Source: an uncultured Myxococcales bacterium (GTDB lineage: Bacteria > Myxococcota_A > UBA9042). From it: DNA of 57,643 nucleotides. A model generated the notes under the pieces. The model searched no databases. It saw nothing but the letters and a program-made list of their open reading frames with translations, and was not told the DNA's origin. Each line of letters starts with the position of its first letter. The stretch's first letter is position 1. The translations under genes and the position numbers were made by a program. The stretch lies in the NCBI GenBank assembly GCA_903929795.1, contig CAIYWC010000089.1, positions 1-57,643 on the forward strand, read 5' to 3'. Below are positions 26,366 through 34,512 of the stretch, in pieces.

Positions 26366-27036
26366 TGGCGGCGGCATCGATGGGCAGATTTGGCAGCATG
26401 CTGGAACGGATGAGCGACCGCGAGCGCAACCTAGTGCTCGGCGGGCTTGCGGTCTCGGCGGTCGTGGCGGTCGTGCTGGCCGGCGTGCTGATGTCGCGAA
26501 AAGTCAGCGCGCTGGAAGAAGAAGTCGCGGCGGGCGAGGTCTCCCTGCGCGAGATTGAAAAGCAGGGGCCGCTGTACCTGGCGAACCGCGCCGAGGAGAA
26601 AGCGACGGACGAGCAGCTGGAGCGCGCGGGCAAGGAGCAGCTGCAGGCGACCGTGCTGAACATCGCCAAGACCATCGAGTTCGAGCGCAAGGACGACGAA
26701 GGGGCGACGACGGGCAAGGAAAAGCTCAGCGAGCTCATCAAGTTTGCCAATGCGACCGACGTGCTGGCCGAGCTGACGCAGCGCAAGAAGGGCGCGGCGG
26801 CGAAAAAGCAGAAGAAGGCCAAGAAAGGCGCGAAGGAAGTGTTCCTGTCGACCATCGATGCGGTCTTCACCAACGTGCCGGAAGAGGCGCTGCTGCGGTT
26901 TCTCGCCAAGCTGGAATCGCATCCGGACCCGCTGTTTGGCATTTCGCTGGACTTTACGCGGACCGGAACGACGCGCGAGCAGTTCGCGGCGACCATCAAG
27001 ATCGGCCAGTTTCGCTATGGCATCATGGAAGAGTGA
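26365..27036 (+). CDS. gspM: Type II secretion protein GspM
   Basis: This 223-residue bitopic inner-membrane protein should pair with GspL. A short cytoplasmic N-terminus (MSDRERNLVLGG) is followed by a membrane segment (LAVSAVVAVVLAGVLMS), a coiled-coil stretch (ALEEEVAAGEVSLREIEKQ) and a periplasmic ferredoxin-like domain with a Lys-rich loop (KKQKKAKKGAK). Sequence identity to GspM families is low by nature; the call rests on topology, the operon position after gspL and the MSxRER start motif. GAGGAGG precedes the ATG. Confidence 0.85.
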   Translation: MAAASMGRFGSMLERMSDRERNLVLGGLAVSAVVAVVLAGVLMSRKVSALEEEVAAGEVSLREIEKQGPLYLANRAEEKATDEQLERAGKEQLQATVLNIAKTIEFERKDDEGATTGKEKLSELIKFANATDVLAELTQRKKGAAAKKQKKAKKGAKEVFLSTIDAVFTNVPEEALLRFLAKLESHPDPLFGISLDFTRTGTTREQFAATIKIGQFRYGIMEE

Positions 27037-27072
27037 GGCCAGCCGGCCGAACCCGACGACGAAGAGACGAAC

Positions 27073-28665
27073 ATGTTGAGATTATTTGCAAATCCGCGCG
27101 TGCTGGCCGCCTTCCAATTTGTGGGCTACGCGCTGTTTTTCTGCCTGATCGCGACTATCGCGGTGCCGTTCACGTTTCCGACCCGCCAGCTGCGGGCGTT
27201 CGTGGCCCGTCAGGCGCGGGCGCAGGGCTATCCGATTGAGATCGACGACCTGAAGCTGCACGGGCTGGGCAGCGTCGAGCTTCTGGGCGTGCACCTGACG
27301 CTGCCGGCCAAGCCGGGCGAGCCGGGCGAGAACGGCCAGGTGACGCTAGGTGTGCCGGAGACGGAGCTGCACATCGACCGCCTGAGCGCGAGCGTGGCGC
27401 TGTGGCCCGCGCTGATGGGCAAGACGATCGACGTTCACTTTGAAATGAACAATGGAAATGGGAAGTTGGAAGACGGCCGACTCGTCAAGAAGGGCGAAGA
27501 CTACGACTTTGAGATCGGCAAGCTGACCGACATGGGCTTGGGCGAGATCGGCATCGGCAACCGCCTGCTGGCGGGCAACAAGAGCTTGAACGCGGGCGTG
27601 GATGGCGACCTGAGCGGCACCGCCAAGCTGCACTACGGCAACGGCGGCGAGGACATGAGCGGCGACGTCGACCTGGAGCTGGCCGACGCAATCCTGAAGT
27701 CGCCCGAGCTGGAAGGCGGCCTGCGGATGACGGATTTGGGCCTCGGAACGGTGACCCTGAAGGTGAAGATCGGCCTGAAATCCAACATCGCCGCGCTGGC
27801 GGCGACGCGCGGCAGCGACAAGGCGACGGTCATCCACATCGAGAAAATGGAAGCCGGCGGCGAAGGCGCGGACGTGGAGATCCTGACCGACGAGACCGCG
27901 CACATCCTGATTCCGCCGGGTCGCGGAATGCTCAAAGAGGCGACACTGCAGCTGCATTTCGCCATCAATTTGAACGAGAAAGAGAAAAAAGACGTCAAAA
28001 AGCCCAAGGACGGCGAGAAAGCTGCGGGCAAGGAAGTGGCCGGGGCCGACGAAGAGGATGCCGCGGACGAGGAGCAGGTCGAGAAGCCGGCGGACGATCG
28101 GGTGAAGTGGTCGAAGATTCTGACGCTTTTTGGCGCGAAGTTGAAGCCGTTTGAGCGCGCGGGGTACATCGGCATTGGCTGTACCGGGCCGCTGCTGCGC
28201 CCGCAGTGCAAGCCGGAGCTGCCGGTGATCAGCGTGGGGACGCACGGCAAGGCGCCAGTCGGCGGCACGGGACCGGAGGGCCAGGCTCCCGCGCCGGGTC
28301 AGCCGACGACGCCGGGGCCCGCGCAGCCGGCAGCGCCGACGGTCATCGCGACACCGGTGCCCAACATGCCGCCGCCGATGTTCCAGCCAGCGCCCACGCC
28401 GCCGCCAACGCCGCCGCCGCCGCAGCCAACGCCGCCTCCGGCACCGGAGCCGCCCAAGCCGGAAGAGAAGAAGATTGAACCGCCCAAGCCGGAGCCCGCG
28501 GCGGAAAAACCGGCGGACGACGAGGGTGGCCGCGGCCGCGGTAGACGGGGGCGTGCGGCGGAGGATGATGACCAGCGGCCCAACGCGCGCGATCGCGGCA
28601 ACGCGGAAGACGACGAGAAGCGGCCCGAGGAAGGCGCCGATCCGCAGCCGGAAGAGCGCCAGTGA
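27073..28665 (+). CDS. gspN: Type II secretion protein GspN
   Basis: This is the last gene of the T2SS operon. The 530-residue product has one N-terminal membrane segment (FVGYALFFCLIATIAVPFTF) and a periplasmic beta-rich domain (about 50-380) with the GspN/AsmA-like pattern of repeated amphipathic strands (LDLELADAILKSPELEGG, LRMTDLGLGTVTLKVKIG). A charged linker (KEKKDVKKPKDGEK) and a conserved Cys pair (IGCTGPLLRPQCKP) follow. The last 130 residues are Pro-rich (PPPTPPPPQPTPPP), then Arg/Asp/Glu-rich, which is probably disordered. GspN of this type is characteristic of the deltaproteobacterial lineage and is placed at the outer-membrane side of the system. Confidence 0.85.
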   Translation: MLRLFANPRVLAAFQFVGYALFFCLIATIAVPFTFPTRQLRAFVARQARAQGYPIEIDDLKLHGLGSVELLGVHLTLPAKPGEPGENGQVTLGVPETELHIDRLSASVALWPALMGKTIDVHFEMNNGNGKLEDGRLVKKGEDYDFEIGKLTDMGLGEIGIGNRLLAGNKSLNAGVDGDLSGTAKLHYGNGGEDMSGDVDLELADAILKSPELEGGLRMTDLGLGTVTLKVKIGLKSNIAALAATRGSDKATVIHIEKMEAGGEGADVEILTDETAHILIPPGRGMLKEATLQLHFAINLNEKEKKDVKKPKDGEKAAGKEVAGADEEDAADEEQVEKPADDRVKWSKILTLFGAKLKPFERAGYIGIGCTGPLLRPQCKPELPVISVGTHGKAPVGGTGPEGQAPAPGQPTTPGPAQPAAPTVIATPVPNMPPPMFQPAPTPPPTPPPPQPTPPPAPEPPKPEEKKIEPPKPEPAAEKPADDEGGRGRGRRGRAAEDDDQRPNARDRGNAEDDEKRPEEGADPQPEERQ

Positions 28666-28672
28666 CACGCGG

Positions 28673-28702
28673 GTCAGTCGACGGGCGCTGACATGAGTTT
28701 TT
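28673..28702 (+). terminator. Weak candidate terminator after gspN
   Basis: GTCAG (28673-28677) can pair with CTGAC (28688-28692), followed within six bases by TTTTT (28698-28702). The 5-bp stem with a 10-base loop is marginal, but it lies 8 bases after the end of the 12-gene operon. Confidence 0.3.
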
Positions 28703-28733
28703 GTGTGAGGCCACCAAAGTCGCAGCGAACGCG

Positions 28734-28762
28734 TTCACATGCCGTCCAGACCGCGCTATGCT
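28734..28762 (+). promoter_or_regulatory. Sigma-70-type promoter
   Basis: TTCACA (28734-28739), a 17-bp spacer and TATGCT (28757-28762), 65 bp before the start at 28827. Confidence 0.5.
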
Positions 28763-28826
28763 GAGGGCGGGTTGGCCTTGTCGGGTTGGCCCATTCGGAT
28801 AGCCTGAGTCCGACGCGGCAACGCCC

Positions 28827-29366
28827 ATGTGGATAGCAATCGCAGTCATGGTCCTTTTCGCCGCTGGTGCTGTGGCGTGGCTCGCCCTGCGCGGGCCTGG
28901 CGCGACCAAGCCCGCCGTTCCGCCCGCGGATGCGCCCCCGGCTCCAGCGGCACGGCCTGCGACCGCACGGACACGCACGCCCGCGGCCGCCGCGCCGGTC
29001 AATGCCGCAGAAGACCTGAAGATGATCTGCTGCCAGGTTCACGGCGCGATGCATGGCGCGATGCCACCCTTTGGCAAGCTGCACGTGACGCCGGAGGGCC
29101 TGCTGTTTGAAGCCGCTTCGCGCGTGATCTCCAAGGCCGGCGACGCGCTGGACAGCAGCGATGGCGCCACGACGATGCAGTCGCTGGGCTCGATCGAAAT
29201 GGGCCAATTTCGCTTTGAGATCCCGCGGTCCGCCACGCAGAAAGTCCAGTTCCTCGGCAATAAGGCGACGCTCTACGTCGACGACGCGGTGTACGTCCTG
29301 GAGGGCCTCGGCCCGTCCGCCCGGACCCTCGCCGGTTGGCTGCAAGCCAACGGCTTTGATTCCTAA
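28827..29366 (+). CDS. Membrane-anchored protein of unknown function
   Basis: I do not recognise this 179-residue protein. A single N-terminal membrane helix (MWIAIAVMVLFAAGAVAWLAL) is followed by an Ala/Pro-rich linker (about 25-60) and a beta-rich C-terminal domain of about 110 residues. In the latter, a strand pattern (FGKLHVTPEGLLFEA ... MGQFRFEIP ... ATLYVDDAVYVLEG) and a terminal helix resemble a small PH-like fold. That resemblance is only by eye. It is expressed alone from the promoter at 28734 and overlaps the convergent HD gene by 4 bases at their stops. Confidence 0.7.
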   Translation: MWIAIAVMVLFAAGAVAWLALRGPGATKPAVPPADAPPAPAARPATARTRTPAAAAPVNAAEDLKMICCQVHGAMHGAMPPFGKLHVTPEGLLFEAASRVISKAGDALDSSDGATTMQSLGSIEMGQFRFEIPRSATQKVQFLGNKATLYVDDAVYVLEGLGPSARTLAGWLQANGFDS

Positions 29367-30667
29367 AGCTTTTTCCGCAGCTCCACCAGCCAGCCTGCCG
29401 CCAGCTCCGCCGATTCCGTCGGTACGTACAGGCGCTCCAGCACGGTCGCGTCGGCATAGCGATCATACAAACGCGTCGCTTCAGCCAGCGGCAGCAGGTA
29501 CGGCTCGCCCACGGCCGGCTGTTTGCGCACGTAGATGGCGCGCGCCACGTCGTCGGGCTGGTACTTGGACAGCGCGCCCTGGGACGACACGTGCAGGTAC
29601 GCGATCTGTTCCGCATCCAGCCGCGCCAGGAGCGCGGCGATCGGCTCCGGTCGGTCGGTCGGCGTCGCTTCAATCAGCACGCTCAGCGGCTTGCGGCGCA
29701 TGATGCCGGCCGCCCACGGCGACTCCGCCTCCTTGGACCGCAGCGCCTGCCACACGCGGTGGTCGTCCAGCTCCAGGTACGCCTCCGGGTCCGCCGGCGC
29801 GCGGCAGAGATCCGGGAACTGCTCGTAAAACCGCTGGAGCATGTGGTCGTAACACACGGATTTCTTGTGAAAATACACCATCAGGAACATGTGGTGGCGG
29901 CTGAGCAGGAAATCGTCAAAAGTGAAGATCGCCCGGTCGTCGAGCGTCAAGTGCAGCGGGCCGCCCTGCGCGTCGTCGTGGCTCAGGTGGCGGATCAGCC
30001 AGTCGCAATCGAACTGGCCATAGCTGACGCCGGTAAAGTAGCTGTCGCGCAACAGGTAATCCATGCGGTCGACGTCCAGCTCCGACGACGCCAGCGTCGC
30101 CAGCAGCCCATGCACGTTGCGCCCGCCGACCTCAAAGACCGCCGGATCGCACGCCACGTCATCGCTCAGCAGCGCCGCCACGTGCCGCGCCTCGATGCCC
30201 AAGTCCGCACCCACCTCGGCAATCAGGTCCGTCAGGCCGGAATCCAGCAGGATCTTCAAGGTCATGTGCTCGTGGGACGCCTGTGCCGTCGGATCGGCCA
30301 CGCGCACGCCCGGCAGCCGGAGCGCGCCCACGCGCGGCAGCAGCACCTCGGAGCTGTGCGACAGCGGCGGGTGGCCCAGATCGTGGCACAGCGTCGCCAG
30401 CCGAATCGTCTGGCGCAGCCGCTCGCGCTCGCGATCCGGCAGCCACGGCGACTGGCGAAACACCGCGTCAAACGCCTGACCGGCCAGCTGCATGGCGCCC
30501 AGCGAGTGCAAGAACCGGCTGTGGCTCGCGCCTGGAAACGTCAGCTCCGAGAAGCCCAGCTGCTTGATTGCGCGCAAACGCTGCAGGTAGGGGCTGTCGG
30601 TCAGCGCGTGCTCAGCCGGCGAGAGCGCGATCGAGCCGTGAATGGGGTCGCGAATGTCGATGAACAC
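29363..30667 (-). CDS. HD-domain superfamily phosphohydrolase
   Basis: This 434-residue protein is related to dGTPase-like/YdhJ-type HD hydrolases. It starts MFIDIRDPIHGSIALS from a GTG, then RLRAIKQLGFSELTFPGASH, HSRFLHSLGAMQLAGQ and the metal-binding doublet in ATLCHDLGHPPLSHSSE. These hydrolyse nucleotide or other phosphoesters; the substrate cannot be read from the sequence. AAGGAG lies 7 bases before the GTG, within the end of the upstream gene. It is the last gene of the mrdA-TSUP-rodA-TMTC unit, separated by 3 bp from the TMTC-like gene. Confidence 0.88.
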   Translation of the reverse strand: MFIDIRDPIHGSIALSPAEHALTDSPYLQRLRAIKQLGFSELTFPGASHSRFLHSLGAMQLAGQAFDAVFRQSPWLPDRERERLRQTIRLATLCHDLGHPPLSHSSEVLLPRVGALRLPGVRVADPTAQASHEHMTLKILLDSGLTDLIAEVGADLGIEARHVAALLSDDVACDPAVFEVGGRNVHGLLATLASSELDVDRMDYLLRDSYFTGVSYGQFDCDWLIRHLSHDDAQGGPLHLTLDDRAIFTFDDFLLSRHHMFLMVYFHKKSVCYDHMLQRFYEQFPDLCRAPADPEAYLELDDHRVWQALRSKEAESPWAAGIMRRKPLSVLIEATPTDRPEPIAALLARLDAEQIAYLHVSSQGALSKYQPDDVARAIYVRKQPAVGEPYLLPLAEATRLYDRYADATVLERLYVPTESAELAAGWLVELRKKL

Positions 30668-30670
30668 GGT

Positions 30671-32614
30671 CTACTCCTTGGCCGGCCAGGTCGCTTGCAG
30701 CAGCGCCCGCATGGCCGCCGCGTCGGCGTGATCGCGGTGGTGGTCGTACAGGTCCCGCGCCGCCTTGTCGAGGTCGGGCAGCGACGGCTGGGCCCGCTGC
30801 AGGTCGGCGAGGTGCTGGAGCGCCTGCAGCGGCCGACCGCCGGCTTGCGCACCGAACACGCCCGCTGACGCCCAAGGCGCTGATTGCCAAGGCGTACTCT
30901 CCAGCGGCGCCGCCCAAGCGACCGCCTCACGCTCCCGATCCGCCGCCACGCCCAGCGCGAACACGTCCAGCGGCTGCCGACCGTGCAGTTGCTGCGGCGG
31001 GATCAGCCGCACCGCCGCCCAGCCATCCTGCCAAGTGTGGCACGCCATGGCCCACTCCAGCGCGATCCGCCGCGCCAGCACCGCCGGCTTGGGGATCTGC
31101 GCCAGCGTTTGCGCCAGCGCGATCCCGTCCGCGCAGCGTTGCTCCTTGCGCGCCAGCTCCAGGCCCAGCGACAGCGCGTCCAGATCGGTCGGCCGGATCC
31201 GCAATGCGGCCTGCTGGAAATACCGCGCCTCGGCGAACTGGCCGCGCGAAGCCAGTGTATACGCGAGGTTATGATTCATCCGCAGCGACTGGGGCTGCAG
31301 CCGCACGCCGCGGGTGTAGAGCGCGAGCTCGTTGGTCCACGCCGCGGCATTGGCCGGCGTCTCGGCCAGGCACACGGTCAGCGTCACCAGCAGCGGCGCC
31401 GCGACGACCGCCACACGCACACGCGCGGGGACCAGCGGCCGCGCGCGCAGCCACAGCGCCACGCCCAGCGGCACGCCGAGACACAGCGCGACCGACGGCG
31501 CAAAGAGCAGCCGATCCGCGTACAAGGTCGTGGAAACGAACAGCAAATTCGACACGGGCAGCCAGGTCAGGACCGCCCACGCGAGCGCGAGCAGGCCCAA
31601 TTCCCGCGGCTGGAGTTCGCAATCGGCAATCGGCGGGCTTTGCCGCGCCCGCTGCCACAGCCACAGCCCCAAGCCCAGCAGGCACGTGAGCAGCAGCGCG
31701 CCGGCCAGCACCTCTGCGGTCGGGTGCGGCAGCGGCGGCCAAGCGTTGAACGCGTAATCCGGCGCCAAATCGACAGGCCAAACCAAGTGATTCCAAGCGC
31801 GCGCCGCGATCGCCAGCGCCGTCAGGACGCGCACCGCCGGGCTCACCACCGCCAGGGGGTTGTCGGCTTCCGAGATCGGCAGCGCCGCCAACGGGCCAAA
31901 AAGCCAGTGCCGCCACGCCATCCAGGCGATCGCCACCAACGTCCACGCCACCAGCAGCGGCACGAACCGCCGCACCAGCCCCGGCCGCGCCAGCGCCCAC
32001 AGAAACGCGATCGGCAGGAGCATCAGCGGCTGCTCCTTGCTCCACAGCGCCGCCGCGAACGCCAGCGTGCCCAGCGCCACGTGGAACCAGCGCGCGCGAT
32101 TTTGCCGCACGCGCAGCAGGACCTCGAACGCCGCGAGCTCGAACAGCAGCGCCAGCAGCTCCGGCCGGTACGCGACCTGCATCACCACTTCCGCGTGCGC
32201 CGGATGCAGCGCAAACCACAGCCCTGCGATGAGCGCCGTCCAAATTTTCTGGTTGAAATTCCAGAGCTTGGCCAGTCGCTGCGCCAGCGTCGTCAGCCAG
32301 ACACACGAGAGCGCGTACAGCAGCACGTCCATCCAATGGCGCGCGCGGCTGGAGTCGAGACCCGCGCCTTTTTCCGCGGCAAAACTCAACGTCGCCAGCG
32401 GCCGCGAAAGCTGAATGTACGCGTGATCCGGGTCGCCAAAATACGGCGCGCGGACGATTTGCCGCAGATCGACCGGCCAGGTCACGGCCGGATGGTGCAG
32501 AAACGCCGGCGCGTCGTCCTGAACAAATTCAGCGTGATCCGCCGGCGGACCGTAGACCGCCAGGACGGTCAGCGCCACGAGCAGCGGCGCGAGCCAGGCG
32601 CGAAGACCGCTCAT
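30671..32614 (-). CDS. TMTC-like multi-spanning membrane protein with C-terminal TPRs
   Basis: This 647-residue protein has about 10 membrane helices followed by tetratricopeptide-like helices (about 430-640). Sequence marks match the TMTC/GT-C family: an acidic pair after the first helix (EFVQDDAPAF), SRPLATLSF, HWMDVLLYAL, LWFALHPAHAEVVMQVAYRPE, SKEQPLMLLPIAF, and PVSNLLFVSTTLYADRLLF. Members are lipid-linked O-mannosyltransferases in eukaryotes; the bacterial relatives are uncharacterised. The ATG overlaps the rodA stop by 4 bases (ATGA), which implies translational coupling to the elongasome gene. A role in modifying envelope proteins or glycans is an inference. Confidence 0.8.
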   Translation of the reverse strand: MSGLRAWLAPLLVALTVLAVYGPPADHAEFVQDDAPAFLHHPAVTWPVDLRQIVRAPYFGDPDHAYIQLSRPLATLSFAAEKGAGLDSSRARHWMDVLLYALSCVWLTTLAQRLAKLWNFNQKIWTALIAGLWFALHPAHAEVVMQVAYRPELLALLFELAAFEVLLRVRQNRARWFHVALGTLAFAAALWSKEQPLMLLPIAFLWALARPGLVRRFVPLLVAWTLVAIAWMAWRHWLFGPLAALPISEADNPLAVVSPAVRVLTALAIAARAWNHLVWPVDLAPDYAFNAWPPLPHPTAEVLAGALLLTCLLGLGLWLWQRARQSPPIADCELQPRELGLLALAWAVLTWLPVSNLLFVSTTLYADRLLFAPSVALCLGVPLGVALWLRARPLVPARVRVAVVAAPLLVTLTVCLAETPANAAAWTNELALYTRGVRLQPQSLRMNHNLAYTLASRGQFAEARYFQQAALRIRPTDLDALSLGLELARKEQRCADGIALAQTLAQIPKPAVLARRIALEWAMACHTWQDGWAAVRLIPPQQLHGRQPLDVFALGVAADREREAVAWAAPLESTPWQSAPWASAGVFGAQAGGRPLQALQHLADLQRAQPSLPDLDKAARDLYDHHRDHADAAAMRALLQATWPAKE

Positions 32615-33741
32615 CGTGCCTTGCGCCGGGTTGCAATGTTCAACAAAAAGCCGGCGCCGAGCAGCACCGTCAGGGCCGAGGAACCGCCATAGCTGAGCAG
32701 CGGCAGCGTGACGCCGACCACCGGCAGCAAGCCGATGACCATGCCGGCGTTGATGAAGAACTGCCAGAAGATCAGGCCGGCGATGCCGACGGCCAGCAGC
32801 GCATCAAAGCGTTCCTGGGCGCGATCGGCGATGTGCAGCGCCCACCAGACCAGGCCGAGGTACAGGCCAAACAGCACGAGGCAGCCGGCGAGCCCCCAGC
32901 GTTCGGCGAAACAGGCCAGCGCGAAATCCGTGTGGACAAAGGGCACGTGGCGCAGAACGGACGCGCGCGCTTCGTCGTCAGGGCGGCCCATCACGCGGCC
33001 GGAACCGACCGCCCACAGCGCTTTTTCCGCCTGCCAGTTGTCGTGATTGGCGCCGCCCTGGCCGGTGTCAGGCGTTTGGCCGTCGTCCTGCATGGCGTGC
33101 CACCAGGTCTCCGCCCGGCCTTTTTGGTAGTCGCGGATGACGTCGAATTTCCACGCCAAGCCCAGCCCGATGAGCACCACGCACAGCGCGAGCACAAGCG
33201 TGCGCCGCTGCACGCCGTCATAAAGCAGCTGGCCGATCGCGATCAGCGCCACGCAGACCGACGTGCCCAGGTCCGGCTCGCGGTTGATGAGCGCGACCGG
33301 CACGCCCATGAGCAGGATCGGCATCAGCAGCTGGCGCAGCTTCCACGGCGTCTGGCTCCGGCGTTTGTCGAACCAATCCGCCAGCATCAGCGCGATCGAG
33401 ATCTTCATGAACTCGCTGGGCTGAATGTTGGCCGGGCCCAGCTCCAGCCAGCGCTTGGAATAGTTGATTTCCCGACCAAAAAACAGCACGGCGACCAGCA
33501 GCACCACGAGCACCTGGTAGACGATCGGGCTGATGCGGCGCACAAACTGCATGTCCAGACCCGCGGTTACGCCGGCGCAGATCAGCCCGATGACGATCCA
33601 AATCGTCTGAGTGCGGTTGTACGTCGTGCCCAGCATCGAGTCGGCGAAGTGCAGGTTTTCAATGGCAATCGCGCAAAGCCCAAACACGCAGGTCAGCCCG
33701 ATCAGGGTCGATGGCTGGCGAATGCGGGCAAGAACAGACAT
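32611..33741 (-). CDS. rodA: SEDS peptidoglycan glycosyltransferase RodA
   Basis: RodA polymerises lipid II into glycan strands in the elongasome, with PBP2 as transpeptidase partner. The 376-residue polytopic product shows KRWLELGPANIQPSEFMKIS, INREPDLGTS, VPFVHTDFALACFAERWG with the conserved HTD, and GLLPVVGVTLPLLSYGGSS. The large periplasmic loop (YQKGRAETWWHAMQDDG) departs from the usual LNPxxDPxGxGYH pattern. I prefer ATG 33741, with AAGG 8-11 bases upstream, over the TTG three codons earlier. It follows the TSUP gene by 18 bp. Confidence 0.95.
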   Translation of the reverse strand: MSVLARIRQPSTLIGLTCVFGLCAIAIENLHFADSMLGTTYNRTQTIWIVIGLICAGVTAGLDMQFVRRISPIVYQVLVVLLVAVLFFGREINYSKRWLELGPANIQPSEFMKISIALMLADWFDKRRSQTPWKLRQLLMPILLMGVPVALINREPDLGTSVCVALIAIGQLLYDGVQRRTLVLALCVVLIGLGLAWKFDVIRDYQKGRAETWWHAMQDDGQTPDTGQGGANHDNWQAEKALWAVGSGRVMGRPDDEARASVLRHVPFVHTDFALACFAERWGLAGCLVLFGLYLGLVWWALHIADRAQERFDALLAVGIAGLIFWQFFINAGMVIGLLPVVGVTLPLLSYGGSSALTVLLGAGFLLNIATRRKAR

Positions 33742-33759
33742 CGGCAGCAACCTTGCGCG

Positions 33760-34512
33760 CTAGGCGAAGAAGAACTTGACGGTCATGGCCGCGCCCATTG
33801 CGATCACGAACTGCCGCACCCGCTGCGCGGCGACGCGCTTGGCCAGACGCGCGCCAAAATAGCCGCCCAGCAGCGAACCCGCCACCATCAGCAGCGCCTG
33901 CGGCCACGCGACGATGCCTGCGACGACGAACGTGACGACCGCCGCGGCGTTGATCGCGGCGCCCAGCAGGGATTTCAGGCCGTTCATCGCGTGGATGTCG
34001 TCGAGCCCTGCCAGCGCGTACACCGCGAGCATCAGGATGCCCATGCCGCCGCCGAAATAGCCGCCGTACACGGCGATCGCGAACTGGCCCGCCAGCAGGA
34101 TCGCCGGGTGCAGCACACCGCGGTTGCGCGCTCGCAGCCAGGCGACCGCGCGGCCTGAGATCGCAAAAAGCACCGTCGCGGTCAGCAAAAGCCACGGCAC
34201 AATGCGGGCAAAAGTCTCGTTGCGGGTCCACAGCAGCAGCAGCGCGCCCAGCAGGCCGCCGACCAGACTCGCCAGCGCCAGTGGCAGCACCGGCGCGCGC
34301 AAGTGCTTGACGTCCTTGCGATAACCCCACGTGCTCGCCAGCGAACCGGGCCACAATCCGACCGTGCTCGTGGCGTTCGCGGCGATGGGCGCCATGCCGG
34401 CCACGACGAGCGCCGGGAAGGTGAAGAAGCTGCCGCCACCGGCAACGCTGTTCACGGCGCCGCCCAGGGCCGCGGCGGCGAGGATGAGCGCGTGGGGCCC
34501 GAGCGCGGTCAT
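33760..34512 (-). CDS. TSUP-family (TauE/SafE) membrane permease
   Basis: This 250-residue protein has about seven or eight membrane helices and duplicated family motifs: GGAVNSVAGGGSFFTFPAL and TSTVGLWPGSLAS in the first half, AVYGGYFGGGMGILML and AMNGLKSLLGAAINAAA in the second. TSUP proteins move sulfite, sulfonates or other small anions; the substrate here is unknown. Its ATG overlaps the mrdA stop by 4 bases, so it is coupled to PBP2, although it has no established role in cell-wall synthesis. Confidence 0.92.
   Translation of the reverse strand: MTALGPHALILAAAALGGAVNSVAGGGSFFTFPALVVAGMAPIAANATSTVGLWPGSLASTWGYRKDVKHLRAPVLPLALASLVGGLLGALLLLWTRNETFARIVPWLLLTATVLFAISGRAVAWLRARNRGVLHPAILLAGQFAIAVYGGYFGGGMGILMLAVYALAGLDDIHAMNGLKSLLGAAINAAAVVTFVVAGIVAWPQALLMVAGSLLGGYFGARLAKRVAAQRVRQFVIAMGAAMTVKFFFA

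Noticed and set aside
29591..32692. Long plus-strand open frames (425 and 602 codons) opposite the HD and TMTC-like genes
   Set aside because: Products are Arg/Gln/His-rich with no recognisable domain; the minus-strand genes have clear motifs.
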